A stretch of 64,000 nucleotides of DNA from JBJHBP01 sp050485645 (lineage in GTDB: Bacteria > Pseudomonadota > Gammaproteobacteria > Steroidobacterales > Rariloculaceae). The notes under the pieces are model-generated. The model was not told the origin of the DNA. It ran no database searches and was given only the letters and a program-made list of their open reading frames with translations. Location: assembly GCA_050485645.1 (NCBI GenBank), contig JBJHBT010000012.1:40928-104927 (forward strand). Direction: 5' to 3'. This document shows positions 54,304-63,941 of the stretch, one piece after another (the first letter of the stretch is position 1; each line of letters starts with the position of its first letter). Made by a program: the position numbers and the translations under genes.

Positions 54304-55662
54304 TCAGTCGGGTTCGCCGCCGATGGCTGCCAGCAGTTCGTCGGTGCGCTCGCGCATCAGGCGTTCGTCGCCGCGGGCCTCCACGTTCAGGCGCAGCAGG
54401 GGCTCGGTGTTGGATGCACGTAGATTGAAACGCCAGTCGGAAAACTCCACGCTGACGCCGTCGACGTGGTCGACATGCAGGGCGTCCGGCGCGTACCGGG
54501 TTTCGATATCACGCATGACCTCGACCGCGTCGCCCACCTTGCGGTTGATCTCACCGCTGGCCGGAAACCTGCGCATGCGCTCGGTCACCAGCTCGGAAAA
54601 CGGCCTCGCCCGTCGGCTGATCAGTTCGGCCACCAGCAGCCACGGAATCATGCCGCTGTCCGCATACGCGAAGTCGCGGAAATAATGGTGTGCGCTCATT
54701 TCTCCGCCGTAGGCCGCGTCGGATTCACGCATCACCTGTTTCATGAATGCGTGCCCGGACTTGCTCTGTATGGCGCGTCCGCCACCGGTGGCGACCACGT
54801 CCAGCGTGTTCCATGTCAGGCGCGGGTCGTGAACGATGCCCGCGCCGGAATACTTCTCCAGAAAACTCTCGGCCAGCAGTCCGACGATGTAATAGCCCTC
54901 GATAAAGTGCCCGCGCTCGTCGAAAAAGAAGCAGCGGTCGAAATCACCGTCCCAGGCGATGCCCAGATCAGCACCGGACTTCACGATGTGTTCCACCGTG
55001 ACCTTGCGATTGCGTTCCACCATCGGGTTGGGCACGCCGTTCGGGAACGAGCCGTCGGGTTCGTGAAACAGCTTGATGAACTCGAACGGCAGGTGTGGTT
55101 CAAGCAGGTCGACGATCGGACCGGCACCGCCATTGCCGGCGTTGACCAGGATCTTCAGCTTCGCCAGTGCGCTCACGTCGACGTAGCCGAGCAGATGGTT
55201 GATATAGGCCGCATGGATGTCCTTGCGCTGCACGCTGCCTCGCCCGGCGCCATCGGAAAAGCGGTTGCCCTCGGCAATTTCGCGAATCTCCCTGAGCCCG
55301 GTGTCGGCGCTGATCGGCCGGGCACCCTCGCGAACGAACTTCATGCCGTTGTAATCAGGCGGATTGTGACTGGCGGTGACCATGATGCCACCGTCCAGTG
55401 CCTCGCTGAATGTGGCGAAGTAGACCATTTCGGTGCCACCGATGCCGATGTCGATCACGTCCACACCGGATTCGGTCAATCCGCGGATCAGCGCCGCGCT
55501 GAGTGCCGCACTGGATGCGCGAATGTCCTGTCCCACGGCCACGGTGCGCGGCTGAACGAACTCCGCATAGGCGCGCGCAATCCGGTAGACGATGTCCTCG
55601 TTCAGTTCACCGGGTACGCGGCCGCGCACGTCATAGGCCTTGAAGCAGGTGATTGCAGACAT
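54304..55662 (-). CDS. manB: Phosphomannomutase
   Basis: From ATG 55662 the 452-residue protein is close to E. coli ManB/CpsG along its length: TCFKAYDVRG, the phosphoserine loop TASHNP with Ser98, the metal loop DGDFDRC, GEMSAHHYFRDFAYADSGMIPWLL and SNTEPLLRLNVE. It converts mannose 6-phosphate and mannose 1-phosphate for GDP-mannose in O-antigen or exopolysaccharide. A GDP-mannose pyrophosphorylase gene is not present here. It is divergent from bioA with 43 bases between starts. Confidence 0.94.
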   Translation of the reverse strand: MSAITCFKAYDVRGRVPGELNEDIVYRIARAYAEFVQPRTVAVGQDIRASSAALSAALIRGLTESGVDVIDIGIGGTEMVYFATFSEALDGGIMVTASHNPPDYNGMKFVREGARPISADTGLREIREIAEGNRFSDGAGRGSVQRKDIHAAYINHLLGYVDVSALAKLKILVNAGNGGAGPIVDLLEPHLPFEFIKLFHEPDGSFPNGVPNPMVERNRKVTVEHIVKSGADLGIAWDGDFDRCFFFDERGHFIEGYYIVGLLAESFLEKYSGAGIVHDPRLTWNTLDVVATGGGRAIQSKSGHAFMKQVMRESDAAYGGEMSAHHYFRDFAYADSGMIPWLLVAELISRRARPFSELVTERMRRFPASGEINRKVGDAVEVMRDIETRYAPDALHVDHVDGVSVEFSDWRFNLRASNTEPLLRLNVEARGDERLMRERTDELLAAIGGEPD

Positions 55663-55705
55663 CGGGCTTGGTCTCCGTATCGGTTTGCGGCCAGTATAGC
55701 GGGTC

Positions 55706-56959
55706 ATGGATCATTCACATCTCTGGTTTCCCTACACGCAGATGAAAACGGCTTCGCCGCCGATGGCGGTGCAGCGCACCGAAGGCGTCCGCATCCATCT
55801 CGCCGACGGCCGCGTGCTGATCGATGGCACGGCATCGTGGTGGACAGCCTGCCATGGATACAACCACCCGGCCATTGCCGCCGCCGTCAGCGCGCAGCTG
55901 GCGTCGCTGCCCCATGTGATGCTCGGCGGCCTGGTGCATGCGCCCGCGGCACAGCTCTCGGCGCGGCTTGCGTCGCTGCTGCCGGGAGCGCTGAACAGGG
56001 TGTTCCTTTCCGAGTCCGGGTCCGTGGCCGTGGAGGTCGCGATGAAAATCGCGATGCAGTACTGGCTGAACCGCGGCGTGCGTGGCCGCACGAAGTTCGT
56101 CAGCTTTCTGCATGCCTATCATGGCGACACGTTCGCGGCGATGTCGGTATGTGATCCGCAAGAGGGCATGCACAGCCTGTTCACCGGCATGCTGGCCGAA
56201 CAGATCGTCGTGCCACTGCCACGGGATGCGGACGGGTTGGCGGCGCTGGAGCGCATGCTCGCGCGGCACCGCCACGAACTGGCCGGTGTGATTCTGGAAC
56301 CGCTGTTGCAGGCCGCGGGCGGCATGAAGTTTCACGACAGCGAAGTGCTGGCCGGGATCGCCACGCGGGTGCGACGTCATGGTCTGCTGCTGCTGCTCGA
56401 CGAGATCGCCACCGGGTTCGGCCGTACCGGCACGCTGTTCGCCTGCGAGCAGGCCGGCGTGACGCCGGATGTGATCATGCTGTCGAAGGCGCTGACCGGC
56501 GGCACGCTGCCGCTGGCGGCCACCGTTGCCAGCGATGAGGTGTATCAGGCGTTTCATTCCGACGACGCATCACACGCGTTGATGCACGGACCCACGTTCA
56601 CCGGCAACCCTTTGGCCTGCGCGGCGGCGCTGGCATCGCTGGACCTGTTCGCGACGCAGCCGCGCCTTGCACAGGTGGCGGCGATCGCCGATGGCCTTGC
56701 TCAGGGCCTGGCGCCCTGCCGGAATCTGCCACGGGTGGTGGATGTGCGCGTTCTGGGTGCAGTCGGTGTGGTGCAGTTGGCCAGGGCGCCCGACAGCCGG
56801 ACGCTGGACATGCTGCGACAGCGGTTCGTGGCGGCGGGCGTCTGGGTGCGGCCCTTCGGCGACGTCGTGTATCTGATGCCGCCGCTGGTCATTACGCGCG
56901 CCGACCTGGACAGCCTGACCGGTGCCGTGGTCGAGGTGCTGCGCGCTATGCCGGATTGA
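55706..56959 (+). CDS. bioA: Adenosylmethionine-8-amino-7-oxononanoate aminotransferase
   Basis: The 417-residue PLP aminotransferase opens HLWFPYTQMK and has TASWWTACHGYNHP, VFLSESGSVAVEVAMKIA, LLDEIATGFGRTG and the PLP Lys in LSKALTGGTLPLAAT. These are BioA features: it makes diaminopelargonate for BioD. It lies apart from bioFD and overlaps the convergent glpD by 14 bases at their 3' ends. Confidence 0.95.
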   Translation: MDHSHLWFPYTQMKTASPPMAVQRTEGVRIHLADGRVLIDGTASWWTACHGYNHPAIAAAVSAQLASLPHVMLGGLVHAPAAQLSARLASLLPGALNRVFLSESGSVAVEVAMKIAMQYWLNRGVRGRTKFVSFLHAYHGDTFAAMSVCDPQEGMHSLFTGMLAEQIVVPLPRDADGLAALERMLARHRHELAGVILEPLLQAAGGMKFHDSEVLAGIATRVRRHGLLLLLDEIATGFGRTGTLFACEQAGVTPDVIMLSKALTGGTLPLAATVASDEVYQAFHSDDASHALMHGPTFTGNPLACAAALASLDLFATQPRLAQVAAIADGLAQGLAPCRNLPRVVDVRVLGAVGVVQLARAPDSRTLDMLRQRFVAAGVWVRPFGDVVYLMPPLVITRADLDSLTGAVVEVLRAMPD

Positions 56960-58595
56960 GACGTACCCGTGCCCGCTGCGCCAGTTCGCGGTAGGCGGCC
57001 AGTTCCTGCGCCGCACGCGCCCGGTCCCAGATGCCCAGCTGCTGCAGCCGCCTGGCGGCGGCCTGTGCGCCATCCAGGCCGAAGTCGTCATTCCAGCCGA
57101 CCATGCAGCGGCGTCGGATCACGTCGGCCAGCGTGACCGCCCATTCGCTTTCAATGGCATGCACCAGTTCGACGCCGAGCGCGCCGCTGCGGCTGCAGAA
57201 CGGTTCGGCCAGATCGCGCTGTTCGGCGATGCGTGTCAGCAGATCGCGCGCGCCACCGCCATAGATGCGCCACAGTCGTTCCGCGGCGCCGGCGCCCAAG
57301 CGGCCGGCGAGTTCGGCGAGCAGCTCGTTGCGCACGGCCGGCGACAGTGTGCCGGGCAGGGCCAGGCCGCGTGTGGGGCTGCGGCGCGAAGCGGTCCGCT
57401 GCGGGTCGGTGCCGGTGTCCATGGCCACGCTGCGCGCGTCGGCCTCCGTGCTGTCCTTCATCAGTTTCGCCAGCGTCTGCTCGGCCAGCGCGCGATGCGT
57501 GGTCAGCTTGCCGCCGATGATGGAATACAGCCCGCGTACGCCCGGATGCGTGACGATCAGATGACGCCGGGTGATTGCGCCGGTGGCGCGGCCTGCGGTG
57601 TTTGGCAGCGGCCGCACGCCGGCATGCGCATACCGCACGTGTTCGGCCAGCCTGCCTTGCGGAAACAGCGCCGAGGCCGCCTCGAGCAGGTACTGCATTT
57701 CCGCTTCGGTGGGGTCGCAGGTGTCGGGGTCGCCGTCGAAGCGCTCGTCCGTGGTGCCGATCAGGTACAGGCCATTCCATGGAATGGTGAAGAAGGGCCG
57801 CCCGTCGCTGGCCGCTTCGGCATAGACCGCGCCGGCGGGCGCGCCCGGGAACGGCGCCACGATCAGGTGGGTGCCCCGTGTTCCGCCGATCAGCCGTCGG
57901 TCGGCCACGGAACCCAGTACCTGGTCCACCCAGGGGCCGGCGGCATTCACCACCAGGGCGGCACTGGCGCGTCCGCGCGCGCCGTCCGTGGCCTGCCACT
58001 GTACGCCACGTATCGACTGGCGTTCGATGATCAGCGCTGTGACGCGGGTGTGCGTCTTCAGCTGCGTGCCATGCTCGACGGCGTCCTGAACGTTTTCCAG
58101 CACCAGCCGCTCCGGCCAGGTGACGCGTGCATCGAAGTAGTGCGCCGCGCCGACGAGATCGTCGCCGGCCAGCCCCGGCAGACGTTCGAGTACCTGCTCG
58201 CGGGTCAGGTGGCGGTGGCGGGGCAGCATGCGGCCCGCGCCCAGGGTGAGCAGGTCGTACAGCGCGAGACCGGCGCGAACCTTCCACAGCGGCCGGCGGC
58301 TGTGCCGATACACGGGCAGATACAGCGCCAGTGGTTCCACCAGATGCGGTGCCAGCCGGAGCAGACGCTCGCGTTCCAGCAGGGACTCGCGCACCAGGCC
58401 GAGTTCAGCGTGTTCCAGATAGCGCAGTCCGCCGTGAATCAGGCGGCTCGACGTGCTCGATGTGCCGGAGGCGATGTCCGACTGCTCCAGCAGCAGCACG
58501 CTCCAGCCACGCAGCGCCGCTTCCCGCGCAATCGCGGCGCCGTTGATGCCGGCGCCGATGACGATCAGATCGTACTCGCCGTCAGCGGCCGGCAT
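56946..58595 (-). CDS. glpD: Glycerol-3-phosphate dehydrogenase (aerobic, FAD)
   Basis: The 549-residue flavoprotein has the FAD loop GAGINGAAIAREAALRG (from residue 14), SSRLIHGGLRYLEH, GGTRGTHLIV, PWNGLYLIGTTDE and GKLTTHRALAE. It oxidises glycerol 3-phosphate to dihydroxyacetone phosphate at the membrane and feeds electrons to quinone. The N-terminus MPAADGEYDLIVIG is typical. glpF, glpK and glpR are absent nearby, so it stands alone. Confidence 0.93.
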   Translation of the reverse strand: MPAADGEYDLIVIGAGINGAAIAREAALRGWSVLLLEQSDIASGTSSTSSRLIHGGLRYLEHAELGLVRESLLERERLLRLAPHLVEPLALYLPVYRHSRRPLWKVRAGLALYDLLTLGAGRMLPRHRHLTREQVLERLPGLAGDDLVGAAHYFDARVTWPERLVLENVQDAVEHGTQLKTHTRVTALIIERQSIRGVQWQATDGARGRASAALVVNAAGPWVDQVLGSVADRRLIGGTRGTHLIVAPFPGAPAGAVYAEAASDGRPFFTIPWNGLYLIGTTDERFDGDPDTCDPTEAEMQYLLEAASALFPQGRLAEHVRYAHAGVRPLPNTAGRATGAITRRHLIVTHPGVRGLYSIIGGKLTTHRALAEQTLAKLMKDSTEADARSVAMDTGTDPQRTASRRSPTRGLALPGTLSPAVRNELLAELAGRLGAGAAERLWRIYGGGARDLLTRIAEQRDLAEPFCSRSGALGVELVHAIESEWAVTLADVIRRRCMVGWNDDFGLDGAQAAARRLQQLGIWDRARAAQELAAYRELAQRARVRLNPA

Positions 58596-58636
58596 TAAGG
58601 TGGTGGTTCATGAATAATCCGGGCCCCGCGCCGGCG

Positions 58637-59932
58637 TCAGGGGCGCGTGTGTCCCTGACCCCTGACGAGGTATTTGTAGCTCGTCAGTTCCGCGGCACCG
58701 ACCGGGCCGCGGGCATGGATGCGGCCGGTGGCGATGCCGATTTCGGCGCCCATGCCGAACTCGCCGCCGTCGGCGAACTGGGTGGATGCGTTGTGCATCA
58801 GGATGGCGCTGTCCAGTTCGTTCAGGAAGCGCTGCGCCGCGTCGGCGTCGTCGGTGATGATGGCCTCGGTGTGTCCGGAACCGTGGGTGCGGATGTGTTC
58901 GAGCGCGGCATCGAGGCTGTCGATCACCCTGATGGCGACGATGGCGTCGAGGAATTCCCGTCCGAAATCGGCTGCCGACGCCGGGGTCACGCGTGAATCG
59001 CAGGCGCGCGTGCGCGCGTCGCCGCGCACCTCGCAGCCGGCATCGAGCAGGTCGGCAACGATGACCGGAAGAAGGGTGTCGGCGCAGCCGACATCCACCA
59101 GCACGGTTTCGGTTGCGCCGCAGATGCCGGTGCGGCGCATCTTCGCGTTCAGCACGATCGCGCGCGCCATGGCCTGATCGGCGGCTTCATGGACGTAGGT
59201 GTGGCAGATGCCTTCGAGGTGGCTGAGCACCGGCACGCGTGCTTCCTGCTGCACGCGAGCGATCAGGCTCTTGCCGCCGCGCGGCACGATCACGTCCAGA
59301 TACCCGGTCATGTCGCGCATCAGAATGCCCACCGCGTCGCGGTCCTGGGTCGGCACCATCTGGATTGCGGCCTCGGGCAGGCCACTTGCCGTCAGGCCGC
59401 GGATCATCGCGGCGTGGATGGCGGCGCTGGATCGTGCGCTGTCGCTGCCGCCACGCAGGATCACCGCATTGCCGCTTTTCACGCACAGTCCGCCGGCATC
59501 CGCGGTCACATTGGGGCGGCTTTCATAGATGATGCCGATCACGCCCAGTGGTACGCGCACGCGCTGGATGTTGAAGCCGCGCGGCGCGGTCCACTCGGCG
59601 GTGACTTCACCGATCGGATCGGGCAGCGCGGCGATGTCCTCGACGCCGCGGGCAATGGCTTCGACGCGCGCAGCGTCCAGTGCCAGCCGGTCGATCAGTG
59701 CGCCGCCGAGGCCACGATCGCGCGCTTCGGCGAGGTCTCCGGCGTTGGCGGCCAGTATCGTGGCGGCGTCTTCGCGCAGTGCGGCGGCGGCGGCGCGCAG
59801 GGCCGCGTTGCGTGTTTCGGTGTCGGTGCGGGCGAGAACGGACGCGGCCGCGCGTGCGCGACGGCCCAGTTCCATCATCTGCCCGTGCAGGCCGTCCCCG
59901 CCCGCACGCACCACGGTACTTTTCGCGCTCAT
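58637..59932 (-). CDS. proA: Gamma-glutamyl phosphate reductase
   Basis: From ATG 59932 (GGAAAG upstream) the 431-residue enzyme reduces glutamyl 5-phosphate in proline synthesis. It has RVPLGVIGIIYESRPNVTADA, LRGGSDSARSS, VPRGGKSLIA and the Cys of KMRRTGICGATE. The open frame continues upstream into the end of proB but is not needed. It starts 20 bases after proB ends, so proB-proA are co-transcribed. The length is slightly above the usual 415-420 residues. Confidence 0.96.
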   Translation of the reverse strand: MSAKSTVVRAGGDGLHGQMMELGRRARAAASVLARTDTETRNAALRAAAAALREDAATILAANAGDLAEARDRGLGGALIDRLALDAARVEAIARGVEDIAALPDPIGEVTAEWTAPRGFNIQRVRVPLGVIGIIYESRPNVTADAGGLCVKSGNAVILRGGSDSARSSAAIHAAMIRGLTASGLPEAAIQMVPTQDRDAVGILMRDMTGYLDVIVPRGGKSLIARVQQEARVPVLSHLEGICHTYVHEAADQAMARAIVLNAKMRRTGICGATETVLVDVGCADTLLPVIVADLLDAGCEVRGDARTRACDSRVTPASAADFGREFLDAIVAIRVIDSLDAALEHIRTHGSGHTEAIITDDADAAQRFLNELDSAILMHNASTQFADGGEFGMGAEIGIATGRIHARGPVGAAELTSYKYLVRGQGHTRP

Positions 59933-59952
59933 GACTTTCCGCTCATGTCGTT

Positions 59953-61101
59953 TCAGCCCTGCCGACCGGTCAGTACGAGATCGTCGCGGTGAATCATTTC
60001 GTCGCGACCCGGATAACCGAGGATGCCTGGAATCGCATCGGACTTGCGTCCCGCGATCTGCCGGGCTTCCATGGCCGAATAGCCTACCAGACCGCGCGCG
60101 AGTTCCACGCCCTCGCCATTCACGATCCGCACGGCATCGCCGCGCTCGAACTCGCCCTGTACGGCTGACACGCCGGCGGGCAGCAGGCTGCGACCTGCGG
60201 TGAGGGCCTTGGCGGCGCCGGCGTCCACGCACAGGCTGCCGCGCACGCTGAGTGCGCCGGCGATCCACTGTTTGCGCGCGGCCGAGGCGGAGGCCGCGGG
60301 CAGGAACCAGGTGGCGCGGCCACCCTCGATCAGGCGGGTCAGCGGCCGGATCACACGCCCGCTGGTGATCGCCATCTGGCAGCCGGCACCCATGGCGATA
60401 CGCGCCGCTTCCAGTTTGGTACGCATACCGCCGGACCCGTGGCTGGAGCCTGGTCCCCCGGCACGCGCGAAATGTTCGTCAGTGAGTTCCGCCACTTCGT
60501 CGATATGAACGGCATCGGCATCGCACTGCGGATCGGCGGTGTACAGGCCGTCGACATCGGACAGCACGATCAGGCACTCGGCACTGACCATCTGTGCAAC
60601 GCGCGCGGCGAGTCGGTCATTATCGCCGTAGCGCAGTTCCTGGGTGGCTACCGTGTCGTTCTCGTTGACCACCGGCACGGCGCCGCAGCGCAGCAGCGTC
60701 AGCAGCGTCTTGCGCGCATTCAGATAGCGGCGGCGGCTTTCGCTGTCGTCCAGCGTGAGCAGCACCTGGGCCGCCTTCAGTGAATGTCTGCCCAGCGTTT
60801 CCTGATAGGCATGGGCGAGCAGAATCTGGCCCGCCGCCGCCGCCGCCTGCTTGTCTTCCAGTCGCGCACGACGCGGACTGATCGCCAGTTCGCGCATGCC
60901 CAGCGCCACGGCACCGGAAGAGACGATCACGATTTCCTTGCCGGCTTCGCGCAGCGCGAGTACGTCCTCGCACAGTGCGTCGAGCCAGGCCCGGTCCAGC
61001 GTGCCGGTGTGCTGATCAACGAACAGCGCCGAACCGATCTTGATGACGACGCGCCGGGCGGCATCGATTCTCTGGGCACTGGCGGCAGAGCTGGCGCTCA
61101 C
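59953..61101 (-). CDS. proB: Glutamate 5-kinase
   Basis: The 382-residue protein has an amino acid kinase domain (RRVVIKIGSALF, VSSGAVALGM, VVNENDTVATQELRYGDND, GTGGMRTKL-type SGGMRTKLEAA) and a C-terminal PUA domain (about 290-375). ProB phosphorylates glutamate, the first step of proline synthesis, and is feedback-inhibited by proline. It is the middle gene of ilvH-proB-proA, 39 bases after ilvH. Confidence 0.96.
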   Translation of the reverse strand: MSASSAASAQRIDAARRVVIKIGSALFVDQHTGTLDRAWLDALCEDVLALREAGKEIVIVSSGAVALGMRELAISPRRARLEDKQAAAAAGQILLAHAYQETLGRHSLKAAQVLLTLDDSESRRRYLNARKTLLTLLRCGAVPVVNENDTVATQELRYGDNDRLAARVAQMVSAECLIVLSDVDGLYTADPQCDADAVHIDEVAELTDEHFARAGGPGSSHGSGGMRTKLEAARIAMGAGCQMAITSGRVIRPLTRLIEGGRATWFLPAASASAARKQWIAGALSVRGSLCVDAGAAKALTAGRSLLPAGVSAVQGEFERGDAVRIVNGEGVELARGLVGYSAMEARQIAGRKSDAIPGILGYPGRDEMIHRDDLVLTGRQG

Positions 61102-61140
61102 GGGCGAAGGTCTCCGGCGATGGTGGCAGGCGCTGGCGGT

Positions 61141-61638
61141 TCAGCCCTGGCCGAGCAGTGGAGCGCCGCGGCTCACGGCCATCGCGCCGCTGCGGACCAC
61201 GGACAGCACCTCGGCGTGGCTGCTCACCTGTCTGACGAAGCGGTCGATGTCTTCGCTGCCGCCGACCATTTCCACGGTGAAATGCTGCTCCTGGTCGTTC
61301 AGCACCCGGGCGTCGATGCTGTCCAGCATGCCTGCCAGGTCCTCGCGGCGGCCGTTCAGCAGGCGCAGCTTGAGCAGCGCCAGTTCGCGCTCGATGTGGT
61401 CGGTGCTCGTCATGTCGGTGATGCTGACGACATCGATCAGCTTGCTCAGTTGTTTGGCGATCTGGTCGATCACGTTGTCGGAACCGGTGGTCACCAGCGT
61501 CAGCCGCGACACCGTCTCGTCGGCGGTGGGGGCGACGTTCAGGCTCTCGATGTTGTAACCGCGCGAAGAGAACAGGTTTGCGGCCCGCGCCAGGGCGCCC
61601 GCCTCGTTCTGCAGCAGAATGGAGATTATATGTCGCAT
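61141..61638 (-). CDS. ilvH: Acetolactate synthase small (regulatory) subunit
   Basis: The 165-residue protein has the ACT domain opening ISILLQNEAGALARAANLFSSRGYNIESLNV and the C-terminal ALS_ss domain (FTVEMVGGSEDIDRFVRQ). It gives valine feedback control to the catalytic subunit. The usual order is large then small subunit in one operon; here it lies upstream of proB on the minus strand and is divergent from the large subunit gene, with 150 bases between the starts. Confidence 0.94.
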   Translation of the reverse strand: MRHIISILLQNEAGALARAANLFSSRGYNIESLNVAPTADETVSRLTLVTTGSDNVIDQIAKQLSKLIDVVSITDMTSTDHIERELALLKLRLLNGRREDLAGMLDSIDARVLNDQEQHFTVEMVGGSEDIDRFVRQVSSHAEVLSVVRSGAMAVSRGAPLLGQG

Positions 61639-61788
61639 GGGCAGGGTCGCATGAGTGGCGGCTGGGCAGCGATGGAGCCGGCCAATGTACGCGCACAGGC
61701 CCTGCTATTGCAATGCATGCCCATTTCGACAACACTCGTGCGGATCATCTATCTATCCGCGCTGATTCTCGCGCCGTCATTTCCGGCC

Positions 61789-63642
61789 ATGGATACCCAG
61801 ATTCAACCGCAACTGAAAATCCCCGCGCATCCGCTGGCAGGCACCGTTCTGAGCGGAGCGGACACCATTGTCCAGGTGCTGGCCGATGAGGGTGTAGACA
61901 CCATCTTCGGTTACAGCGGCGGGGCGATCCTGCCCACCTACGATGCGGTGTTTCGCTACAACCGCGCGCATGCACGTGATGGCCGCGAGCCCATGCCGCT
62001 GGTGGTTCCCGCCAACGAGCAGGGCGCCGGTTTCATGGCCGCGGGCTACGCGCGCGCCAGCGGCAGGGTCGGTGTGGTGATGGTGACTTCCGGGCCGGGC
62101 GCCACCAACTGCGTGACGCCGGTGCGTGACTGCATGGCTGACTCGGTGCCCATCGTCGTCATCTGCGGTCAGGTGCCCACCGGTGCCGTCGGCACCGATG
62201 CGTTCCAGGAAGCACCGGTCAGCGCCGTGATGGGCGCCGTGGCCAAGCATGTGTTTCTGGTGACGGATCCGGGGAAGCTCGAGGCGACCATGCGCACCGC
62301 GTTCGAGATCGCGCGCACCGGGCGCCCGGGGCCTGTGGTTATCGATATACCGAAGGACGTGCAGAACTGGCAGGGTGCATACCGAGGCGAAGGCGCGCTG
62401 CCCATCGCCGGCTACCGTCAGCGCCTGTCCGAAGTCGAAGGCAACCGCCTCAGCGAGCGTCGCTGCGAATCGTTTTTCGCGATGCTCGGCGAAAGCCGGC
62501 GGCCGCTGCTCTACGTTGGCGGTGGCGCGATCAATGCCGAAGCCGCCGGTGCGCTGCGGGCCTTCGTCGACACCTTCGGCATCCCGGTCGTGACCACACT
62601 GATGGGTATCGGCGGACTGGATACCACGCATCCGCTGTGTCTGCACATGCTGGGCATGCATGGCCTGGCGTCCGCGAACTATGCGGTGGATGACTGCGAC
62701 CTGCTGATTTCACTGGGGGCGCGATTCGACGACCGTGTGGCCGGCAATCCAGCGAAATTCGCGCCCAATGCACGCCGCATCATGCATCTGGACATCGATC
62801 CGTCCGAGATACACAAGGTCAAGTCCGCGGACTGGCACCATACGGGCCTCATCACCGACGCACTCGACGGCCTGACGGCCTGGGGGCGGCGCCATCGGTT
62901 CCAGGGCGACTTCGGCGCCTGGCACGAGGAAGTCGCTGCGCTCAAGGCCACCTACGGACTGAACTACGATCGCGACAGCGCACTGATCCAGCCGCAGTAC
63001 GTGATCGAGACGATGAACCGCATCACGCGCGGCGAGGCCATCGTGTCCACCGGCGTCGGCCAGCATCAGATGTGGGCGGCGCAGTACTGCGGTTTCCGCG
63101 GTCCGCGGCAGTGGCTCACGTCCGGCAGCATGGGCACGATGGGCTTCGGCCTGCCTGCCGCCATCGGCGCGCAGCTGGCGTGCCCGGACAGACTGGTCAT
63201 CGACATCGACGGCGACGCCAGCATCCGCATGAACATCGGCGAAATGGAAACCGTCACCACCTACAATCTGCCGATCAAGGTGCTGGTGCTGAACAATTTC
63301 GGCGACGGCATGGTCATGCAGTGGCAGCGGCTGTTCTTCAAGGGACGGCTGTCGGCCAGCGACAAGTCGCTGCGCAAGAAGGATTTCGTGAAGAGCGCTG
63401 AAGCGGATGGTTTTACCTACGCGAAGCGCCTCTCCGACAGGGCCGATGTGCCGGCGGTGCTGGAGGAGTTCCTCGCCTTCGATGGACCGGCCTTCCTCGA
63501 AGTGATCATCGACCCGGAAGCGGGCGTGTACCCGATGGTCGGCCCGGGGCTGTCCTATCGCGAGATGGTCACCGGCGACTTCATCCCCAATCGCTACCAT
63601 ATCGACAAGCCGGCGGAACCCGGCGAATCCGAAATGTTTTAA
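61789..63642 (+). CDS. ilvB: Acetolactate synthase large subunit
   Basis: The 617-residue ThDP enzyme makes acetolactate for valine/leucine and acetohydroxybutyrate for isoleucine. It has FGYSGGAILPTYDA, the catalytic Glu77 in NEQGAGFMAAGYARASG, SGPGATN, and the Mg/ThDP motif GDASIRMN. The GYSGG (usually GYPGG) and the QGAGFM block recall the yeast Ilv2-type clade more than E. coli IlvB. The frame stays open upstream, with ATG 61718 giving a hydrophobic 24-residue extension. I prefer ATG 61789. Confidence 0.93.
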   Translation: MDTQIQPQLKIPAHPLAGTVLSGADTIVQVLADEGVDTIFGYSGGAILPTYDAVFRYNRAHARDGREPMPLVVPANEQGAGFMAAGYARASGRVGVVMVTSGPGATNCVTPVRDCMADSVPIVVICGQVPTGAVGTDAFQEAPVSAVMGAVAKHVFLVTDPGKLEATMRTAFEIARTGRPGPVVIDIPKDVQNWQGAYRGEGALPIAGYRQRLSEVEGNRLSERRCESFFAMLGESRRPLLYVGGGAINAEAAGALRAFVDTFGIPVVTTLMGIGGLDTTHPLCLHMLGMHGLASANYAVDDCDLLISLGARFDDRVAGNPAKFAPNARRIMHLDIDPSEIHKVKSADWHHTGLITDALDGLTAWGRRHRFQGDFGAWHEEVAALKATYGLNYDRDSALIQPQYVIETMNRITRGEAIVSTGVGQHQMWAAQYCGFRGPRQWLTSGSMGTMGFGLPAAIGAQLACPDRLVIDIDGDASIRMNIGEMETVTTYNLPIKVLVLNNFGDGMVMQWQRLFFKGRLSASDKSLRKKDFVKSAEADGFTYAKRLSDRADVPAVLEEFLAFDGPAFLEVIIDPEAGVYPMVGPGLSYREMVTGDFIPNRYHIDKPAEPGESEMF

Positions 63643-63648
63643 AAAGAA

Positions 63649-63791
63649 GGCGCTTCCCCTGCGAGCGTGCTTTCGGATACGGGCTTGCAGGGGACGCCGT
63701 TTCGCCGTCCATGGCGGCTCGGTGCGGCCATCCGTGGCCGCACACGCCCCTGCAAGCCCGTATCCGAAAGCACGCTCGCAGGGGAAGCGCC
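63649..63791. repeat. Perfect 45-bp inverted repeat, 53-bp spacer
   Basis: The left arm 63649-63693 (beginning GGCGCTTCCCCTGCGAGCG) is the exact reverse complement of the right arm 63747-63791. The spacer 63694-63746 contains a further hairpin at 63722-63743: GTGCGGCCA, loop TCCG, TGGCCGCAC. The left arm starts seven bases after the ilvB stop. There is no T run after the right arm, so it is not a standard terminator, although as RNA it would fold very stably. Confidence 0.95.
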
Positions 63792-63941
63792 CGCTTGCTT
63801 GATGGGGGTGTCTCGATATGGCTGTCCGTTGCGCAGTTTGGGCGAGGTCGCGGGGGCCGGGCATTCGGTGAACCACCGGATCTTCATGCGCGACGACGCT
63901 GAAGCCGGGCTGTGGCGGGGCATTTCCCTTTCTCGGGGCGT

